A stretch of 64,000 nucleotides of DNA from Halomonas sp. MCCC 1A13316 (GCF_014931605.1 NZ_CP053382.1:124001-188000), one strand, 5' to 3'. Positions 7,381 to 16,832 are shown, numbered from the stretch's first letter. The notes: generated by a model not told the origin, from the sequence alone. Made by a program: numbers and translations.

Positions 7381-7965
7381 TCAGTGTGTCCCGCTGGTGG
7401 CATGCATCGCGCCAGAATCACTGCCGTGGCCAGCCATGTCGCCCATCGCCTCATCGCCGCCCAGCTCACCGCGGCTCAGGCGGGCGAGCAGTTCGAGGTC
7501 GATGTCGGCATAGGCGTACAGCTCTCCGCCGTGCTCCGCGCGGAAGGTCTCGGCGTCGCTCTGCTGCTTGAACGAGGCCAGCGTGTGGCCCATGGAGCCT
7601 CGCTGGTCGTGACCCGCCACATACCACGCCTCGCTGGCGAGAACGAAGGCCTCGTCGTCGGGCGTGGCCCAGGGTGCGGCGGCGACGTCATGCACGTAGG
7701 CGTGGGAGAGGCGGGTCTCGTTCTCCGGTTGGCGCAGGAAGGTGAACAGCTCCGCCGTGGAACAGAATTTCAGCGCCGAGCCCTGCTTGTCGAGGAAGGC
7801 CTCGCCCTTGGGGCCGGGGTGCTCGCTGATCAGCATGCCGCATACGTGGCAGCTGTCGCCGGACTCGATGGGCTCGGCAGCGGCCAGGGCGACGGGCTCC
7901 GACTCTCCGCAGCCGGCAAGCAGCAGCGACAGCAGGAGCAGGGGAAGCAGCAGGAAGCGGGACAT
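7381..7965 (-). CDS. nosL: NosL copper chaperone lipoprotein
   Basis: 194 residues. Lipoprotein signal LLLAGC puts the modified cysteine at residue 19, so it is held on a membrane in the periplasm. The NosL copper site region CHVCGM and the aspartate/histidine-rich core (HAYVHDV; YAYADIDLE) are present. NosL binds Cu(I) and passes it to NosZ with help from the NosDFY transporter. The C-terminus carries an extra His/Met-rich tail (DMAGHGS, GAMHATSGTH) that could hold additional copper. It is the last canonical gene of nosRZDFYL. Confidence 0.9.
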   Translation of the reverse strand: MSRFLLLPLLLLSLLLAGCGESEPVALAAAEPIESGDSCHVCGMLISEHPGPKGEAFLDKQGSALKFCSTAELFTFLRQPENETRLSHAYVHDVAAAPWATPDDEAFVLASEAWYVAGHDQRGSMGHTLASFKQQSDAETFRAEHGGELYAYADIDLELLARLSRGELGGDEAMGDMAGHGSDSGAMHATSGTH

Positions 7966-7992
7966 CAGTTTCCTCCGATAGGAAAAGCGGGC

Positions 7993-8817
7993 TCAGGCCG
8001 AGCGATGACGGAAGCGCAGCAGCGCCAGACCCAGGGGCACCAGCACCCAGGCCATCAACAGCGGCAGCAGGACGGTGGGGCGGAAGGCACCACCCACGGC
8101 AATGGAGGTCAGGCCGGTATAACTGCGCGCTGCCTCGAAGCCGGCCAGGTTGATCAGGCGGAACAGCTCGGTGGGGTTGAGCAGCAGCAGCCAGGGCAGC
8201 CAGTCGCCGCCCTGCTTGACGCTGACCAACAGCGCCAATAGCCCCAGGTCGAACACCAGCACGAACAGGAACCACACCACCAGCGCCAGGCCGGCGGCGC
8301 GTGCCTTCTCGCTCACCCACACGCTGATCAGGTAGGCGAAGGCGATGAACACCCAGCCCAGCAGCACGCTACTGGCGATCAGCAGGCCCATGCCGGCAGC
8401 GAGCTCGCCCAGCGCCACCCCTTCCGCGCCCACCGCGATTACCACGCCGGCAATGCCGAAGCCGAGCGCCGTGGCGCTGCCAAGAATCAGGCCGTGACCG
8501 AGGAACTTGCCCAGCAACAGAGAACTGCGGCTGACCGGGTAGGTGAGCAGCAGCAGCAGGGTACCTGCTTCCTGCTCGCCGACCACGGCGTCGTAGGCCA
8601 GCAGCAGGGCGATCAGCGGGATCAGGAACACCGCCAGGGTGGCGAGGCTGACCAGCGTCGTGGCCAGCGAGGTGAAGCCCAGCCCGCCGCTGGCGGCGGC
8701 GCCGAACCAGGCGATGCCCACGGCGAGCAGGGCCAGCACCAGGGTGATGGCCAGCACCCAGCGGTTGCGCATGCCGTCGCGGAATTCCTTGCCGGCCAGG
8801 GTCAGAATGGCGTTCAT
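7993..8817 (-). CDS. nosY: NosY, permease of the NosDFY ABC transporter
   Basis: 274 residues with about six membrane segments and no ATPase motif; it begins with the ABC-2-type segment TLAGKEFRDGMRNRW. With NosF (ATPase) and NosD (periplasmic) it forms the complex needed for assembly of the CuZ centre of nitrous oxide reductase. Its start overlaps the end of nosF by four bases. Confidence 0.92.
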   Translation of the reverse strand: MNAILTLAGKEFRDGMRNRWVLAITLVLALLAVGIAWFGAAASGGLGFTSLATTLVSLATLAVFLIPLIALLLAYDAVVGEQEAGTLLLLLTYPVSRSSLLLGKFLGHGLILGSATALGFGIAGVVIAVGAEGVALGELAAGMGLLIASSVLLGWVFIAFAYLISVWVSEKARAAGLALVVWFLFVLVFDLGLLALLVSVKQGGDWLPWLLLLNPTELFRLINLAGFEAARSYTGLTSIAVGGAFRPTVLLPLLMAWVLVPLGLALLRFRHRSA

Positions 8818-9749
8818 TGGGCGTCTCCTCGCTCACGGGGCGCGAGCCCGGCGGAGAAATGGGTATACAGGTGTTCCAGCGTGGGCGGCAGCAGTTCGAC
8901 GTCCTCGACGCCGGGCTGGGCGGTGAGGTGTCGCAGCACGGCGAGCTTGGCGTCGGCCGGCACCGAGAGCGACACCTCGTGACCGTTGAGCGGCCGGGCC
9001 TGGATGCGCGCGTCGTTCCAGGGCTGCTTCCAGTCGGCGCCTTCCAGCCGGCCGCGGGCGCGAATGGTCGTTGGCAGCGCTGCCTCGGCACGCAGGGTCT
9101 CGAGGCTGCCCAGCGCCAGGCGACGACCGCCGCCGAGGATAAGCGCGCGGTCGATGTAGGGCTCCACGCCAGGCAGCACGTGGGATGAGAGCAGCACCGT
9201 GCAGCCGCGCTCGCGCAGGCTGCGCACCGTCTCGTAGAAATCGCGGGTGGCGGCGGGGTCGAGTCCGGTGGTGGGTTCGTCGAGCAGCAGCAGGCGCGGC
9301 TCGCCGAGCAGCGCCTGGGCCAGGCCCAGACGCTGGCGCATGCCCCTGGAGTAGGTCTTGACGCGGCGCTTGGCCGCCGCACCCAGGCCGACCTGCTCGA
9401 GCAACTGGCCCACCTGGCGCCGGTCGACGCGCTTGAGCCGGGCGAAGAACTCCAGTACCTCGCGGCCGCTGAGCTGTTCGTAGAAGCTGACATTCTCGGG
9501 CAGGTACCCCAGTCGGCGCCGCAGCGTCTCGGCATGAGCCCCATCGGGGGCGCCGCCGAGTACGGAAATCGAGCCTTCACTGGGCGAGAGCAGCCCCAGG
9601 ATCAGCTTCATGGTAGTGGTCTTGCCGGCGCCGTTGTGGCCGAGCAGGGCGAGGACTTCGCCTTCGCTGACCGTGAGGTCGAGGGCATCGAGGCGTACCA
9701 CGTCGCCGTCGCGTCGGGTCACGCCGTGGAATTCGATCACCGCGGTCAT
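8814..9749 (-). CDS. nosF: NosF, ATPase of the NosDFY ABC transporter
   Basis: 311 residues from ATG 9749; the longer frame to 10013 is only antisense extension into nosD. Walker A GHNGAGKTT, ABC signature YSRGMRQRL, Walker B LLLLDEP and the switch histidine (SSHVL) are all present. It powers the NosDFY complex in CuZ biogenesis. It overlaps nosD and nosY by four bases on each side. Confidence 0.93.
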   Translation of the reverse strand: MTAVIEFHGVTRRDGDVVRLDALDLTVSEGEVLALLGHNGAGKTTTMKLILGLLSPSEGSISVLGGAPDGAHAETLRRRLGYLPENVSFYEQLSGREVLEFFARLKRVDRRQVGQLLEQVGLGAAAKRRVKTYSRGMRQRLGLAQALLGEPRLLLLDEPTTGLDPAATRDFYETVRSLRERGCTVLLSSHVLPGVEPYIDRALILGGGRRLALGSLETLRAEAALPTTIRARGRLEGADWKQPWNDARIQARPLNGHEVSLSVPADAKLAVLRHLTAQPGVEDVELLPPTLEHLYTHFSAGLAPRERGDAQ

Positions 9750-11056
9750 GAGTCGGTGTCTCCGAAGTCGGGTTCTGTCATCAGGGGGGCGCTGTCCTTC
9801 ACGCCCTGGGGGCGGAAGACGGGAAACTGGCGCTGCACCCAGCGCAGGGTCAGCACCGCGGGGCTGTGCATCAGCAGCCGCGCCACAGGGTAGCGCCACA
9901 GCAAGCGGTCCATGGCATCGTTGGGTTCGTAGGGCGTATCGCCCAAGCCGTCGCCGGCCAGGTCCCAGCCCAGGTAGTCGCTCCAGTAGTTGCCGCGGCC
10001 CTCCTCCGACCACTCCTGGGTCCGAGTGGCCACGTACATCACCTGCTGGCGGTTGTCGACGAAGGCGTTGCCGACCACGCTGTTTTCCTCGGAGCCGGCG
10101 GTCAGGTGGATGCCGATGTCGCTCTCTGCCAGGCGGTTACCCTCGAAGCGGTTGAACTGGGCGTTATAGACGAACAGTGCCTTGCCTTCGGCGCCGCTGA
10201 CCATTCCCTCGCCGCTGGCGTCCAACGGTTGGCGCACGCCGCTGATTCGGTTACCGCGCAGCGTGGAGTAGGTGATGTTGTTCATCAGGATGCCGTAGTT
10301 GAGGTCACCCTCGGAACGGTTGTCGAGAACCGTCAGGTGGCGCGACTGCATCAGCGCGTAGCCGGTGCGGGTGTTGCGGGTCAGGTTCTCTTCCAGGCGA
10401 TTGTCGTGGGCGTACATGTAGTGCACGCCGTAGCGCAGGTCCCGCATCACGTTGCGGCGCAGCAGGCTCTGGCTGCTGGTGTCGATGTAGATGCCGTCGC
10501 GCACGTCGCGGATCTCGTTGCCTTCCACCCGGGCGTTGCGCACATTGAACAAGTGTATACCGTTGCCGCGGTCCTGCGAGCGCAGCGAAGTGTCGCCGCG
10601 AATGACGTTATCCAGCACTTCGACCTCGTTCACCGAATCGAGGCGAATGCCGAAACCGGGACCTTCGAGATGCGAGTGGCGAATGACGCTGCCGGTGGCG
10701 GCGCTCTCCACCAGGATGCCGCTGTCCATGGCGGTGAGGTCGCGGCCCCAGTTCTCGACGGTGAGGCCGTCGATCACACTGCCGGGGGCTTCGAGGATCA
10801 CGCCGTGACCGCTGCCGCCGGCATCGATTACGGCACCGGGCTCGGCCTTTACGGTGAGCGAGCGGTCGATAGTCAACTGGCCGGGGTAGCGGCCCGCGGG
10901 CAATAGCAGGCGGTCGCCGGCGCTGGCGCGATCCACCAGCGTCTGCAGCGATTCGCCCGGGCTGGCCCGCCAATCGGCGGCCAGCAACTCGCCCGGCATT
11001 ACCAGCCAGGCGGTCAGAATCAGGGTCAGGACGCCGATTATCGGTCGTCGGGTCAT
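9746..11056 (-). CDS. nosD: NosD, periplasmic CASH-repeat protein for CuZ assembly
   Basis: 436 residues from ATG 11056, with a signal peptide (about 1-28). The body is a right-handed beta helix of short repeats rich in the pattern N-R-x-x-x-x-I/L (for example ILVESAATGSVIRHS, GNGIHLFNVRNARVEGN). NosD is the periplasmic part of NosDFY and docks NosL and apo-NosZ. Its end overlaps nosF. The alternative ATG at 11086 adds ten residues with no better ribosome site. Confidence 0.92.
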   Translation of the reverse strand: MTRRPIIGVLTLILTAWLVMPGELLAADWRASPGESLQTLVDRASAGDRLLLPAGRYPGQLTIDRSLTVKAEPGAVIDAGGSGHGVILEAPGSVIDGLTVENWGRDLTAMDSGILVESAATGSVIRHSHLEGPGFGIRLDSVNEVEVLDNVIRGDTSLRSQDRGNGIHLFNVRNARVEGNEIRDVRDGIYIDTSSQSLLRRNVMRDLRYGVHYMYAHDNRLEENLTRNTRTGYALMQSRHLTVLDNRSEGDLNYGILMNNITYSTLRGNRISGVRQPLDASGEGMVSGAEGKALFVYNAQFNRFEGNRLAESDIGIHLTAGSEENSVVGNAFVDNRQQVMYVATRTQEWSEEGRGNYWSDYLGWDLAGDGLGDTPYEPNDAMDRLLWRYPVARLLMHSPAVLTLRWVQRQFPVFRPQGVKDSAPLMTEPDFGDTDS

Positions 11057-11104
11057 ACGTTTCTCCAAAGTCTCGGGGCCGGGCATGCCCGGCCCCGAGG
11101 GCGA

Positions 11105-12979
11105 TCAGGCCTTCTCGACCAGCATGCGGCCGGTCATTTCCATATGCATGGCGTGGCAGAACCAGTTGCAGTAGTACCAGTGCACCCCGGGCTTGTCGGC
11201 AACGAAGGTGACGCTGGCGGTCTGCTGCGGGCCGATCTCCATCTGGACTCCGTGGTTGACCATGCAGAAGCCGTGGGTCAGGTCTTCCACCTGGTCGAGG
11301 TTGGTGACCACCACGGTGACTTCGTCGCCCTGCTTGACCTTGAACTCGGTCAGGCCGAATGTCGGGGCGACGGAGGTCATGTAAACGCGTACCTTGTTAC
11401 CGTCGCGGATGACCTTGTTATCGCGCTCGACATTGACCCCATCGGCCTCAGCCATGGCGACCGTCTCGGCGAAGAAGGCGTCGTCTCGCTGCCACAGGCG
11501 TACCGGATTGACCTGGTCGGCACGCAACAGAATGCAGTCGTGCGGCTCGGCGTAGGTCGGGCCATCATGAACCAGCTTCATCTCCTCGCCGGAGATATCG
11601 ATCAGCTGGTCGTTCTCGGGGCGCAGCGGGCCCACCGGCAGGAAGCGGTCCTTGGAGAACTTGCACAGCACCACCAGCCACTTGCCGTCGGCGTCGCGCG
11701 ACTCGGTGAGGCTGGCGTGGTTGTGGCCGGGCTGGTAGTGCACGTCCAGCTTCTGGCGGATGTAGTTCACCTCTTCACCGTTGTAGTGGCGAATGGCGTC
11801 CTCGATGTTCCACTTGGCTATCTGGCTGTCGATGAACAGCGTGGTGTAGGCGTTGCCGCGACCGTCGAAGGTGGTATGTAGCGGCCCCAGGCCCAGCTCG
11901 GGCTCGCCGACCACGGTGTCGCGCGGCTCGATGGCGTCTTCGAACAGCTCGGGCAGCTTGTCGATCGCGATAATGCTCACGGTCGGTGACAGCTTGCCGT
12001 TGGCCATGAAGTACTTGCCGTCCGGCGAGGTGTTCAGGCCGTGCGGGTTCTTGGGTACCGGGATATAGCGGGTCAGCTGGGAGCCCTTGCGGCCGTCGAG
12101 CACCGGCACCGGGGAGTCGCCCAGGGTCTCGTACTGGCCGGCGGCGACGGCGGCCTCTATCGCCTCGACGTCGAACACCACCACCCAGTCGCGCTCGGCG
12201 CGCATGGTCTCGGAGAGCGTCATGCCCTTTTCCGAGTTGTAGCAGGTGGAGGCGACGAAGCGGCCGGTGTAGTCGGCGTCGGTGTTGTCGAGGTTGCCGT
12301 CGACGATCACCTGCCAGGCCACGTCCATGCTCTCCGCGTCCACCGCGTTGAACATGGTCCAGTAGTTCTCCGGGTTCTCCAGGTCGCGGCCGTCATTGAT
12401 CTGCGGGATCGGCATCTCGGCATTGCAGAACACGTACTTGGTGTGGGGCACCTTCTGCAGGCGCAGGCCGTGGATCGCCTGGACGTTGGGGATGGTGGTG
12501 ATCTTGTCCGTCTTCATGATGTCGAGACGGATGCGCGCCACGCGGGTGTTGGCCTTGTCGTTGATGAACAGGTACTTGCCGTCATAGCGGCCGTCTGTCA
12601 TCGAGACGTGAGGATGGTGGCTGTCACCGTTGAGGAAACGCGCAGACTCGCCCAGGATGCGCCTGGACTCGTTGGTGATGCCCCAGCCGGTGGCGCTGTC
12701 GACGTTGAACACCGGAATGCGCATCAGCTCGCGCATGGAGGGCACGCCCAGCACGCGCACCTCGCCGGAGTGGCCGCCGCTCCAGAAGCCGTAGTATTCG
12801 TCGAGTTCGCCCGGTGCCACGCTTCCTTCGGCGCCCGCGGCAGCCTGGGCCTGGCGGCTGCTCATCAGCGCGCTGGCGCCGAAACCGCTGGCCAGGCCGG
12901 CCCCGGCGACACCGGTCACCGCGCTGTTGCGCAGGAAATGCCGGCGACCGAGGTTCTCGATCTGCTTCTTGTCACTCAT
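11105..12979 (-). CDS. nosZ: Nitrous oxide reductase NosZ (clade I, Tat-exported)
   Basis: 624 residues. A twin-arginine signal ([16 protein letters not shown], Arg12-Arg13) marks export of the folded protein, the clade I type. The propeller domain holds the histidine clusters of the four-copper CuZ site (for example [26 protein letters not shown]). The C-terminal cupredoxin domain has the CuA ligands Cys604, Cys608, His612 and Met615 in [14 protein letters not shown]. It reduces N2O to N2 in the periplasm. The gene follows nosR by three bases and precedes nosD. Confidence 0.97.
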   Translation of the reverse strand: MSDKKQIENLGRRHFLRNSAVTGVAGAGLASGFGASALMSSRQAQAAAGAEGSVAPGELDEYYGFWSGGHSGEVRVLGVPSMRELMRIPVFNVDSATGWGITNESRRILGESARFLNGDSHHPHVSMTDGRYDGKYLFINDKANTRVARIRLDIMKTDKITTIPNVQAIHGLRLQKVPHTKYVFCNAEMPIPQINDGRDLENPENYWTMFNAVDAESMDVAWQVIVDGNLDNTDADYTGRFVASTCYNSEKGMTLSETMRAERDWVVVFDVEAIEAAVAAGQYETLGDSPVPVLDGRKGSQLTRYIPVPKNPHGLNTSPDGKYFMANGKLSPTVSIIAIDKLPELFEDAIEPRDTVVGEPELGLGPLHTTFDGRGNAYTTLFIDSQIAKWNIEDAIRHYNGEEVNYIRQKLDVHYQPGHNHASLTESRDADGKWLVVLCKFSKDRFLPVGPLRPENDQLIDISGEEMKLVHDGPTYAEPHDCILLRADQVNPVRLWQRDDAFFAETVAMAEADGVNVERDNKVIRDGNKVRVYMTSVAPTFGLTEFKVKQGDEVTVVVTNLDQVEDLTHGFCMVNHGVQMEIGPQQTASVTFVADKPGVHWYYCNWFCHAMHMEMTGRMLVEKA

Positions 12980-12982
12980 GGT

Positions 12983-15124
12983 TCAGTCCTCTTGGTGGGT
13001 CGGAATACGCTGCAGCCGGTCGACGGCATTGGCGGGTTCGTGAATCTCGACGTGGTCCTTGGCGCCCGATACGCGCGCCGCTTTCTCGTAGCGCTTGCGG
13101 CGCTTGATCATCGGCGGGCAGCGGCGGTCGTCGTGGTAGGTGATCTGGCAGTCGAGGCAGTAGTGGCACTCGTTGGCGTTGATGCGGCCGTCGGGATGGA
13201 TGGCGGCCACTTCGCATTCGTTGGCGCAGATCTGGCAGGGCGTACCGCAGCTGCCGCGGTGACGCTTGAGCCAGTCGAACAGGCGCAGGCGGGCGGGAAT
13301 GGCAAGCCCGGCGCCCAGCGGGCAGACGTAGCGGCAGTAGGCCTTGTGGGTGAACGCCGAGACCGCGACCAGGCCCAGGGCGTAGAGCATGAAGCCCCAC
13401 TCGCGCTGGAAGCGCAGGGTAATGGCGGTCTTGAACGGCTCTACCTCGGCGTAGCGCTCGGCGGTGCCCAGCGAATGCAGCGAGACGGCGAACAGTGCCA
13501 GCAGGATGATGTACTTGATCGCCCACAGCCGCTCGTGCAGGCCGAAGGGTAGTTCGTACTGCTTGACGCCGAGCTTGCGCGCGGCCTTGTTGACCAGGTC
13601 CTGCAGCGCGCCGAACGGACACAGCCAGCCACAAAACACGCCGCGGCCCCAGAGCAGCAGGCTCACCGCCACGAACGACCATAGGATGAACATCATCGGG
13701 TCGATCAGGAACGACCCCCAACTGAAGCCGGTGATCAGAGAATTGGTGAAGGTGAGTACATTGACCACCGAGAGCTGCGCCAGCGAGTACCAACCGATGA
13801 ACACCAAGGTATAGACCAGAAAGCCAAGGCGCAGCGGACGCATGATGTGCGGGTAGCGCACCAGCACGTCCTGGAACAGCATGATCCCGGTGAGTACCAC
13901 CAGGCCGGCGCCAAGGATGGCGATCTGGAACGCCTTGTCGCGCCACACCTGGACCCAGATCGCCTCCTCCTTGGGCGGTTCGGGTCGTTCGATATAGGAC
14001 TCGGGAACGCTGTAGTCGGCACTGAAGCGACTGAATTCGGTGTCCAGCGGGCCCGAGGCGCGGCGCACCAGCAGTTCCAGCTGCCACGGCCGGCCCGGGT
14101 CGAAGGCGGCATTCTCGCGGATGATGAAAATATCGCGTTCGGCGAAGTCGGGTGCACCGGCGATGCCGAGGCTGCCCAGGCGGATATGGTCGCTGTCGTG
14201 AAAGCTGACGGTGGTATTGCCCTGGCTGAGCTCCAGGCGGTCGAAGATGCCGCCGCGCACGTAGCCCGAACCCTTGAAGGAGTAGTCACCGCGGCCCATC
14301 ACCGCAATGGCGTGCTCGCCCTCGTCGAGTTCAGTCATCAACTGCTCGTATCCGGTATCGCCCAGCAGGTTGCGGCCAGCGGTAGGCGGGTTGAGGTAGG
14401 TATAGAACATCTCGATGAAGGTACGATCCGCCGGCTGCGGCGTATGCAGGTAATTCTCGGCGGGCGTGCCGACGAAGGTCTCGTCCACTTCGCCGTGGGT
14501 CAGCTGGAAACGGCGAATGGTGCCGTCACCGGTGAGCGTCTCCCAGTCGGCAGGCGTATAGACGTCCTTGAGCACGCGGGCCGGAGGCGCAGCGGAGGGG
14601 TCGGTGATCAGACCCTGCTCGGCGGCAACCTTGCGCGCCGCGCGCAGGATGGTATCGCTGACCACGATGACAGTCACGGTAGCTCCGGAAATGGCATCCA
14701 GGTTGTCGCCCACTTTCAAGCGGTCGTTGACGTGGGCGCCCATGTGCGCATCGGCAAACCTTTCCAGCTTCTCTTCAGGGATGCCCACCAGCATGATGGG
14801 TTCCTCGTGAGAGAGAATATCCGCCAGGACGATGCGGCCTTCCAGGTCGATACCCACCAGCAGGTTGACCGGCTTGCCCGAATAGGCGGGGATGGGGGCA
14901 ATATCGACGCTTTCGAAGACGTAACCCAGCGGTTCTCCCGCGTCGTCCTGCACCGTCATGATGGGAAGGCTGCCTTCGGTATCGGTTAGCTGAGCCGCCT
15001 GGGGAAAGCCGGGGCTAACCTGCCCTAGCTCGATGGCCATGGCCGGCAGGGGCAAGAGCAGCATCAGCAGACCGATCAGCCAGGTAAGAGCCAGGGGAGA
15101 CGGGGCGCTGCGCCGGATAGGCAT
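12983..15124 (-). CDS. nosR: NosR, membrane flavo-iron-sulfur protein for nitrous oxide reduction
   Basis: 713 residues if ATG 15124 is used: AAGGA lies six bases before it, whereas it touches ATG 15130. Order of parts: signal segment, periplasmic FMN-binding domain (GEPLGYVFESVD to SGATVTV), about six membrane helices, two cysteine motifs (CGWLCPFG, CRYVCPLG) and a C-terminal double [4Fe-4S] ferredoxin domain (CGTPCQICANEC, CHYCLDCQ). NosR maintains NosZ activity by feeding electrons from quinol and is needed for nos expression. It is first in the nos operon, with a DNR-like box about 115 bases upstream. Confidence 0.93.
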   Translation of the reverse strand: MPIRRSAPSPLALTWLIGLLMLLLPLPAMAIELGQVSPGFPQAAQLTDTEGSLPIMTVQDDAGEPLGYVFESVDIAPIPAYSGKPVNLLVGIDLEGRIVLADILSHEEPIMLVGIPEEKLERFADAHMGAHVNDRLKVGDNLDAISGATVTVIVVSDTILRAARKVAAEQGLITDPSAAPPARVLKDVYTPADWETLTGDGTIRRFQLTHGEVDETFVGTPAENYLHTPQPADRTFIEMFYTYLNPPTAGRNLLGDTGYEQLMTELDEGEHAIAVMGRGDYSFKGSGYVRGGIFDRLELSQGNTTVSFHDSDHIRLGSLGIAGAPDFAERDIFIIRENAAFDPGRPWQLELLVRRASGPLDTEFSRFSADYSVPESYIERPEPPKEEAIWVQVWRDKAFQIAILGAGLVVLTGIMLFQDVLVRYPHIMRPLRLGFLVYTLVFIGWYSLAQLSVVNVLTFTNSLITGFSWGSFLIDPMMFILWSFVAVSLLLWGRGVFCGWLCPFGALQDLVNKAARKLGVKQYELPFGLHERLWAIKYIILLALFAVSLHSLGTAERYAEVEPFKTAITLRFQREWGFMLYALGLVAVSAFTHKAYCRYVCPLGAGLAIPARLRLFDWLKRHRGSCGTPCQICANECEVAAIHPDGRINANECHYCLDCQITYHDDRRCPPMIKRRKRYEKAARVSGAKDHVEIHEPANAVDRLQRIPTHQED

Positions 15125-15236
15125 GGGCATTCCTTGTTTCCGCACCTGTACGGCCAATACAGGCTCGATTAACAGGTATTTAAAATATGTCTTTTGTCGT
15201 TGGGTCCTATCATGCCAGCTGCTCCTGAAGCGGAAA

Positions 15237-15250
15237 TTGACGTGGGTCAT
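15237..15250. promoter_or_regulatory. DNR/FNR-type box upstream of nosR
   Basis: Read on the minus strand: ATGAC-CCAC-GTCAA, one mismatch from TTGAC-N4-GTCAA. A -41.5 position would place the start of transcription near 15202, about 78 bases before nosR. The stretch from 15125 to 15434 holds this box and otherwise only imperfect inverted repeats. Confidence 0.62.
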
Positions 15251-15355
15251 GAGCCAGGTGGAGGGGAGCGGAGCCTAAGGGAGTAATCCCAAGGAGGTAG
15301 GGTGGCGAGAAGGAGGGGAAGGGTGATTCGGGGAGGTTGGGGGAAACGAAATACA

Positions 15356-15414
15356 GGGCGCCATGGCGTATTCACGGCATGGCACCCTGTCAGATTGGCG
15401 CACGCATGCGCCAA
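15356..15414. repeat. Two hairpins between the cytochrome c5 gene and nosR
   Basis: AGGGCGCCAT/ATGGCACCCT (9 of 10 pairs, about 15356-15389) and a perfect 8-bp stem TTGGCGCA/TGCGCCAA (15395-15414) with a four-base loop. They lie downstream of the minus-strand cytochrome gene and may end its transcript, but no T-run follows, so a classic terminator is not certain. Confidence 0.4.
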
Positions 15415-15434
15415 CCGTTGCTGAGCCGCTGGGT

Positions 15435-15746
15435 TTAGATGACCGGCTCGACCATGAAGTCGACCGCAGCCTTGACTTCCTCGTCACTCAGGCCCATCTG
15501 GCCTCCCTTGGGCGGCATGGCATTGAAACCTTCGATGGCGTGGGTATAGAGGGTGTCGATGCCTTTCTCCACGCGAGGTGCCCAGGCGGCTTCATCTCCA
15601 CGGATCGGGGCACCGGCGGCGCCGGTCATATGGCAGGCCATGCAGGCCTGATTGTAAACGGCCTCGCCGTCGGCTTCCGCCTGAGCGGAAGCGGTAACGG
15701 CCAGGGTTGCGGCACCGGCGAGCAGGGCGGCAATCATTTTCGTCAT
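15435..15746 (-). CDS. Cytochrome c5-type monoheme electron carrier
   Basis: 103 residues with a signal peptide (cleavage after ASAQA near residue 23), heme motif CMACH and an axial methionine in NAMPPKGG. Class I cytochrome c of the c5 family, secreted to the periplasm. Position next to nosR and the general context suggest it donates electrons to NosZ or a nitrite reductase; the partner is not shown by the sequence. Confidence 0.85.
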   Translation of the reverse strand: MTKMIAALLAGAATLAVTASAQAEADGEAVYNQACMACHMTGAAGAPIRGDEAAWAPRVEKGIDTLYTHAIEGFNAMPPKGGQMGLSDEEVKAAVDFMVEPVI

Positions 15747-15849
15747 GGTTTTCTCCAGATGCTTTTAGTTCACGGTCTTGCCAGTACTGAGCGCAAGGAA
15801 TCCGTTTGGCGTCCGGTCTCGATACACGCCAAAACGAATCTTGGCACAA

Positions 15850-16296
15850 TCAGACGGGGCTGGTAGTAATCTGCATCAAACGGGCGAGCTGTGGCTGGCG
15901 CCTGCCGAGCATGTCGGCCAGCGTATATTGATCCAGAACGCCCATGAAGGCATCCATGGCCTCATTGAGAATCGGCTTGAGCCGGCAGGCCGGCGTAATG
16001 ACGCAGTCGTTACTGTCGCGGAAGCATTCCACCAAGCCAAGTTCGTGCTCGGTGTCCCTTACCAGGCCGCCGAGGGTGATCTCTTCCGGTCGTCGATTGA
16101 GCAACAGCCCGCCGTTCTTGCCGCGGATGGTGGTGATGTAGCCGCGGTGGCTGAGGTCCTGCACCACCTTCATAAGGTGGTTGCGCGAGACGCCGAAGCT
16201 TTCTGCGATTTCATGTATCGTGGAGCGCTTCTCGCCCTTGACGGCGAGGAAGATCAGCACGCGCAGCGCATAGTCGGTGTAGCGGGTCAGGTGCAT
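15850..16296 (-). CDS. nsrR: NsrR, nitric oxide-sensing Rrf2 repressor
   Basis: 148 residues. N-terminal winged helix of the Rrf2 family (LTRYTDYALRVLIFLA; SRNHLMKVV; RGKNGG) and the three cysteines that hold the NO-sensitive iron-sulfur cluster: Cys91, Cys98 and Cys104 (VEC, NDCVITPAC). The ITPACRLK and YTLADML segments are typical of NsrR and not of IscR. NsrR represses NO-detoxification genes until NO destroys its cluster. Likely targets here are nnrS, hmp and the 53343/sdhB pair, which carry AAGTAT-N5-ATACTT-like boxes. Confidence 0.9.
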   Translation of the reverse strand: MHLTRYTDYALRVLIFLAVKGEKRSTIHEIAESFGVSRNHLMKVVQDLSHRGYITTIRGKNGGLLLNRRPEEITLGGLVRDTEHELGLVECFRDSNDCVITPACRLKPILNEAMDAFMGVLDQYTLADMLGRRQPQLARLMQITTSPV

Positions 16297-16314
16297 GGCA
16301 AGTCCAGTATTGGC

Positions 16315-16328
16315 TTGATAAGCATCAA
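16315..16328. promoter_or_regulatory. Canonical FNR/ANR box directly upstream of nsrR
   Basis: TTGAT-AAGC-ATCAA, a perfect FNR/ANR palindrome, 19 to 32 bases before the nsrR start codon. This is too close for class II activation unless transcription starts inside the gene, so it may act as a repressing site or at an upstream promoter. Confidence 0.72.
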
Positions 16329-16338
16329 TTTAAGTACG

Positions 16339-16779
16339 CTAAAGCCTTCTTATCATAGCAGTACTACTCACCTCGTGGCGTCCGCCGCCGAGGGGTGTGG
16401 CATCGGGTCGCGTCCAGACGAAAGCGGTCACACAGCAGAAGATCGCTGCCGTCGCGGCCAGTACATGGCCAGTCATGCCGCTTAACCATAGTATCGACCA
16501 GCTCAGCGCCAGCAGCATCGCTGCCGTACGTTTGGCCCGCCTGGGAACGGCACGCTGATGCTGCCAGGCCTGCAGGATCGGGCCCAGCCGTGGCTGCTGC
16601 CAGAGCCAGCGTGCCAGGCGCGGCGAGGCCTTGGGCGCCGCCCAGGCGGCCAATAGCAGAAACGGGGTAGTCGGCAGCAGCGGGAGCACGGCGCCGACGG
16701 CACCCAGGCCGATACTGCCATAGGCCAGGGTGAGCCAGGCCAGGCGTGAAGCGTTGTTCCTCGTGGCTCCGTTTCTCAT
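16339..16779 (-). CDS. DUF454 (YbaN-like) inner-membrane protein
   Basis: 146 residues from ATG 16779 preceded by GGGAG; the long frame up to 17772 is antisense to nnrS. The N-terminal pattern LAYGSIGLGAVGAVLPLLPTTPFLLLAAW followed by a basic loop and two more membrane helices is the DUF454/YbaN signature. Function is unknown. It lies 42 bases upstream of nsrR on the same strand, and back to back with nnrS. Confidence 0.78.
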   Translation of the reverse strand: MRNGATRNNASRLAWLTLAYGSIGLGAVGAVLPLLPTTPFLLLAAWAAPKASPRLARWLWQQPRLGPILQAWQHQRAVPRRAKRTAAMLLALSWSILWLSGMTGHVLAATAAIFCCVTAFVWTRPDATPLGGGRHEVSSTAMIRRL

Positions 16780-16815
16780 GGCTCCCTCGCGGCGGTTTCC
16801 AACGATGGTACTAAG

Positions 16816-16832
16816 TAGTATTTTATATACAT
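16816..16832. promoter_or_regulatory. NsrR-type box overlapping the nnrS start
   Basis: TAGTAT-TTTAT-ATACAT, two mismatches from the AAGTAT-N5-ATACTT pattern seen at hmp and 53276. The core AGTATTTTATAT is identical to the hmp box read on the minus strand. It reaches into the nnrS start codon at 16831, so NsrR bound here would block both transcription and access to the start. Confidence 0.6.

Noticed and set aside
12041..13552. 503-residue plus-strand frame across nosZ and nosR
   Set aside because: Antisense shadow with low-complexity His/Val/Ala/Gly composition; nosZ and nosR are certain on the other strand.
15395..15414. Rho-independent terminator of the cytochrome c5 gene
   Set aside because: The 8-bp stem is perfect but no T-run follows on the minus strand, so I list it only as a hairpin.
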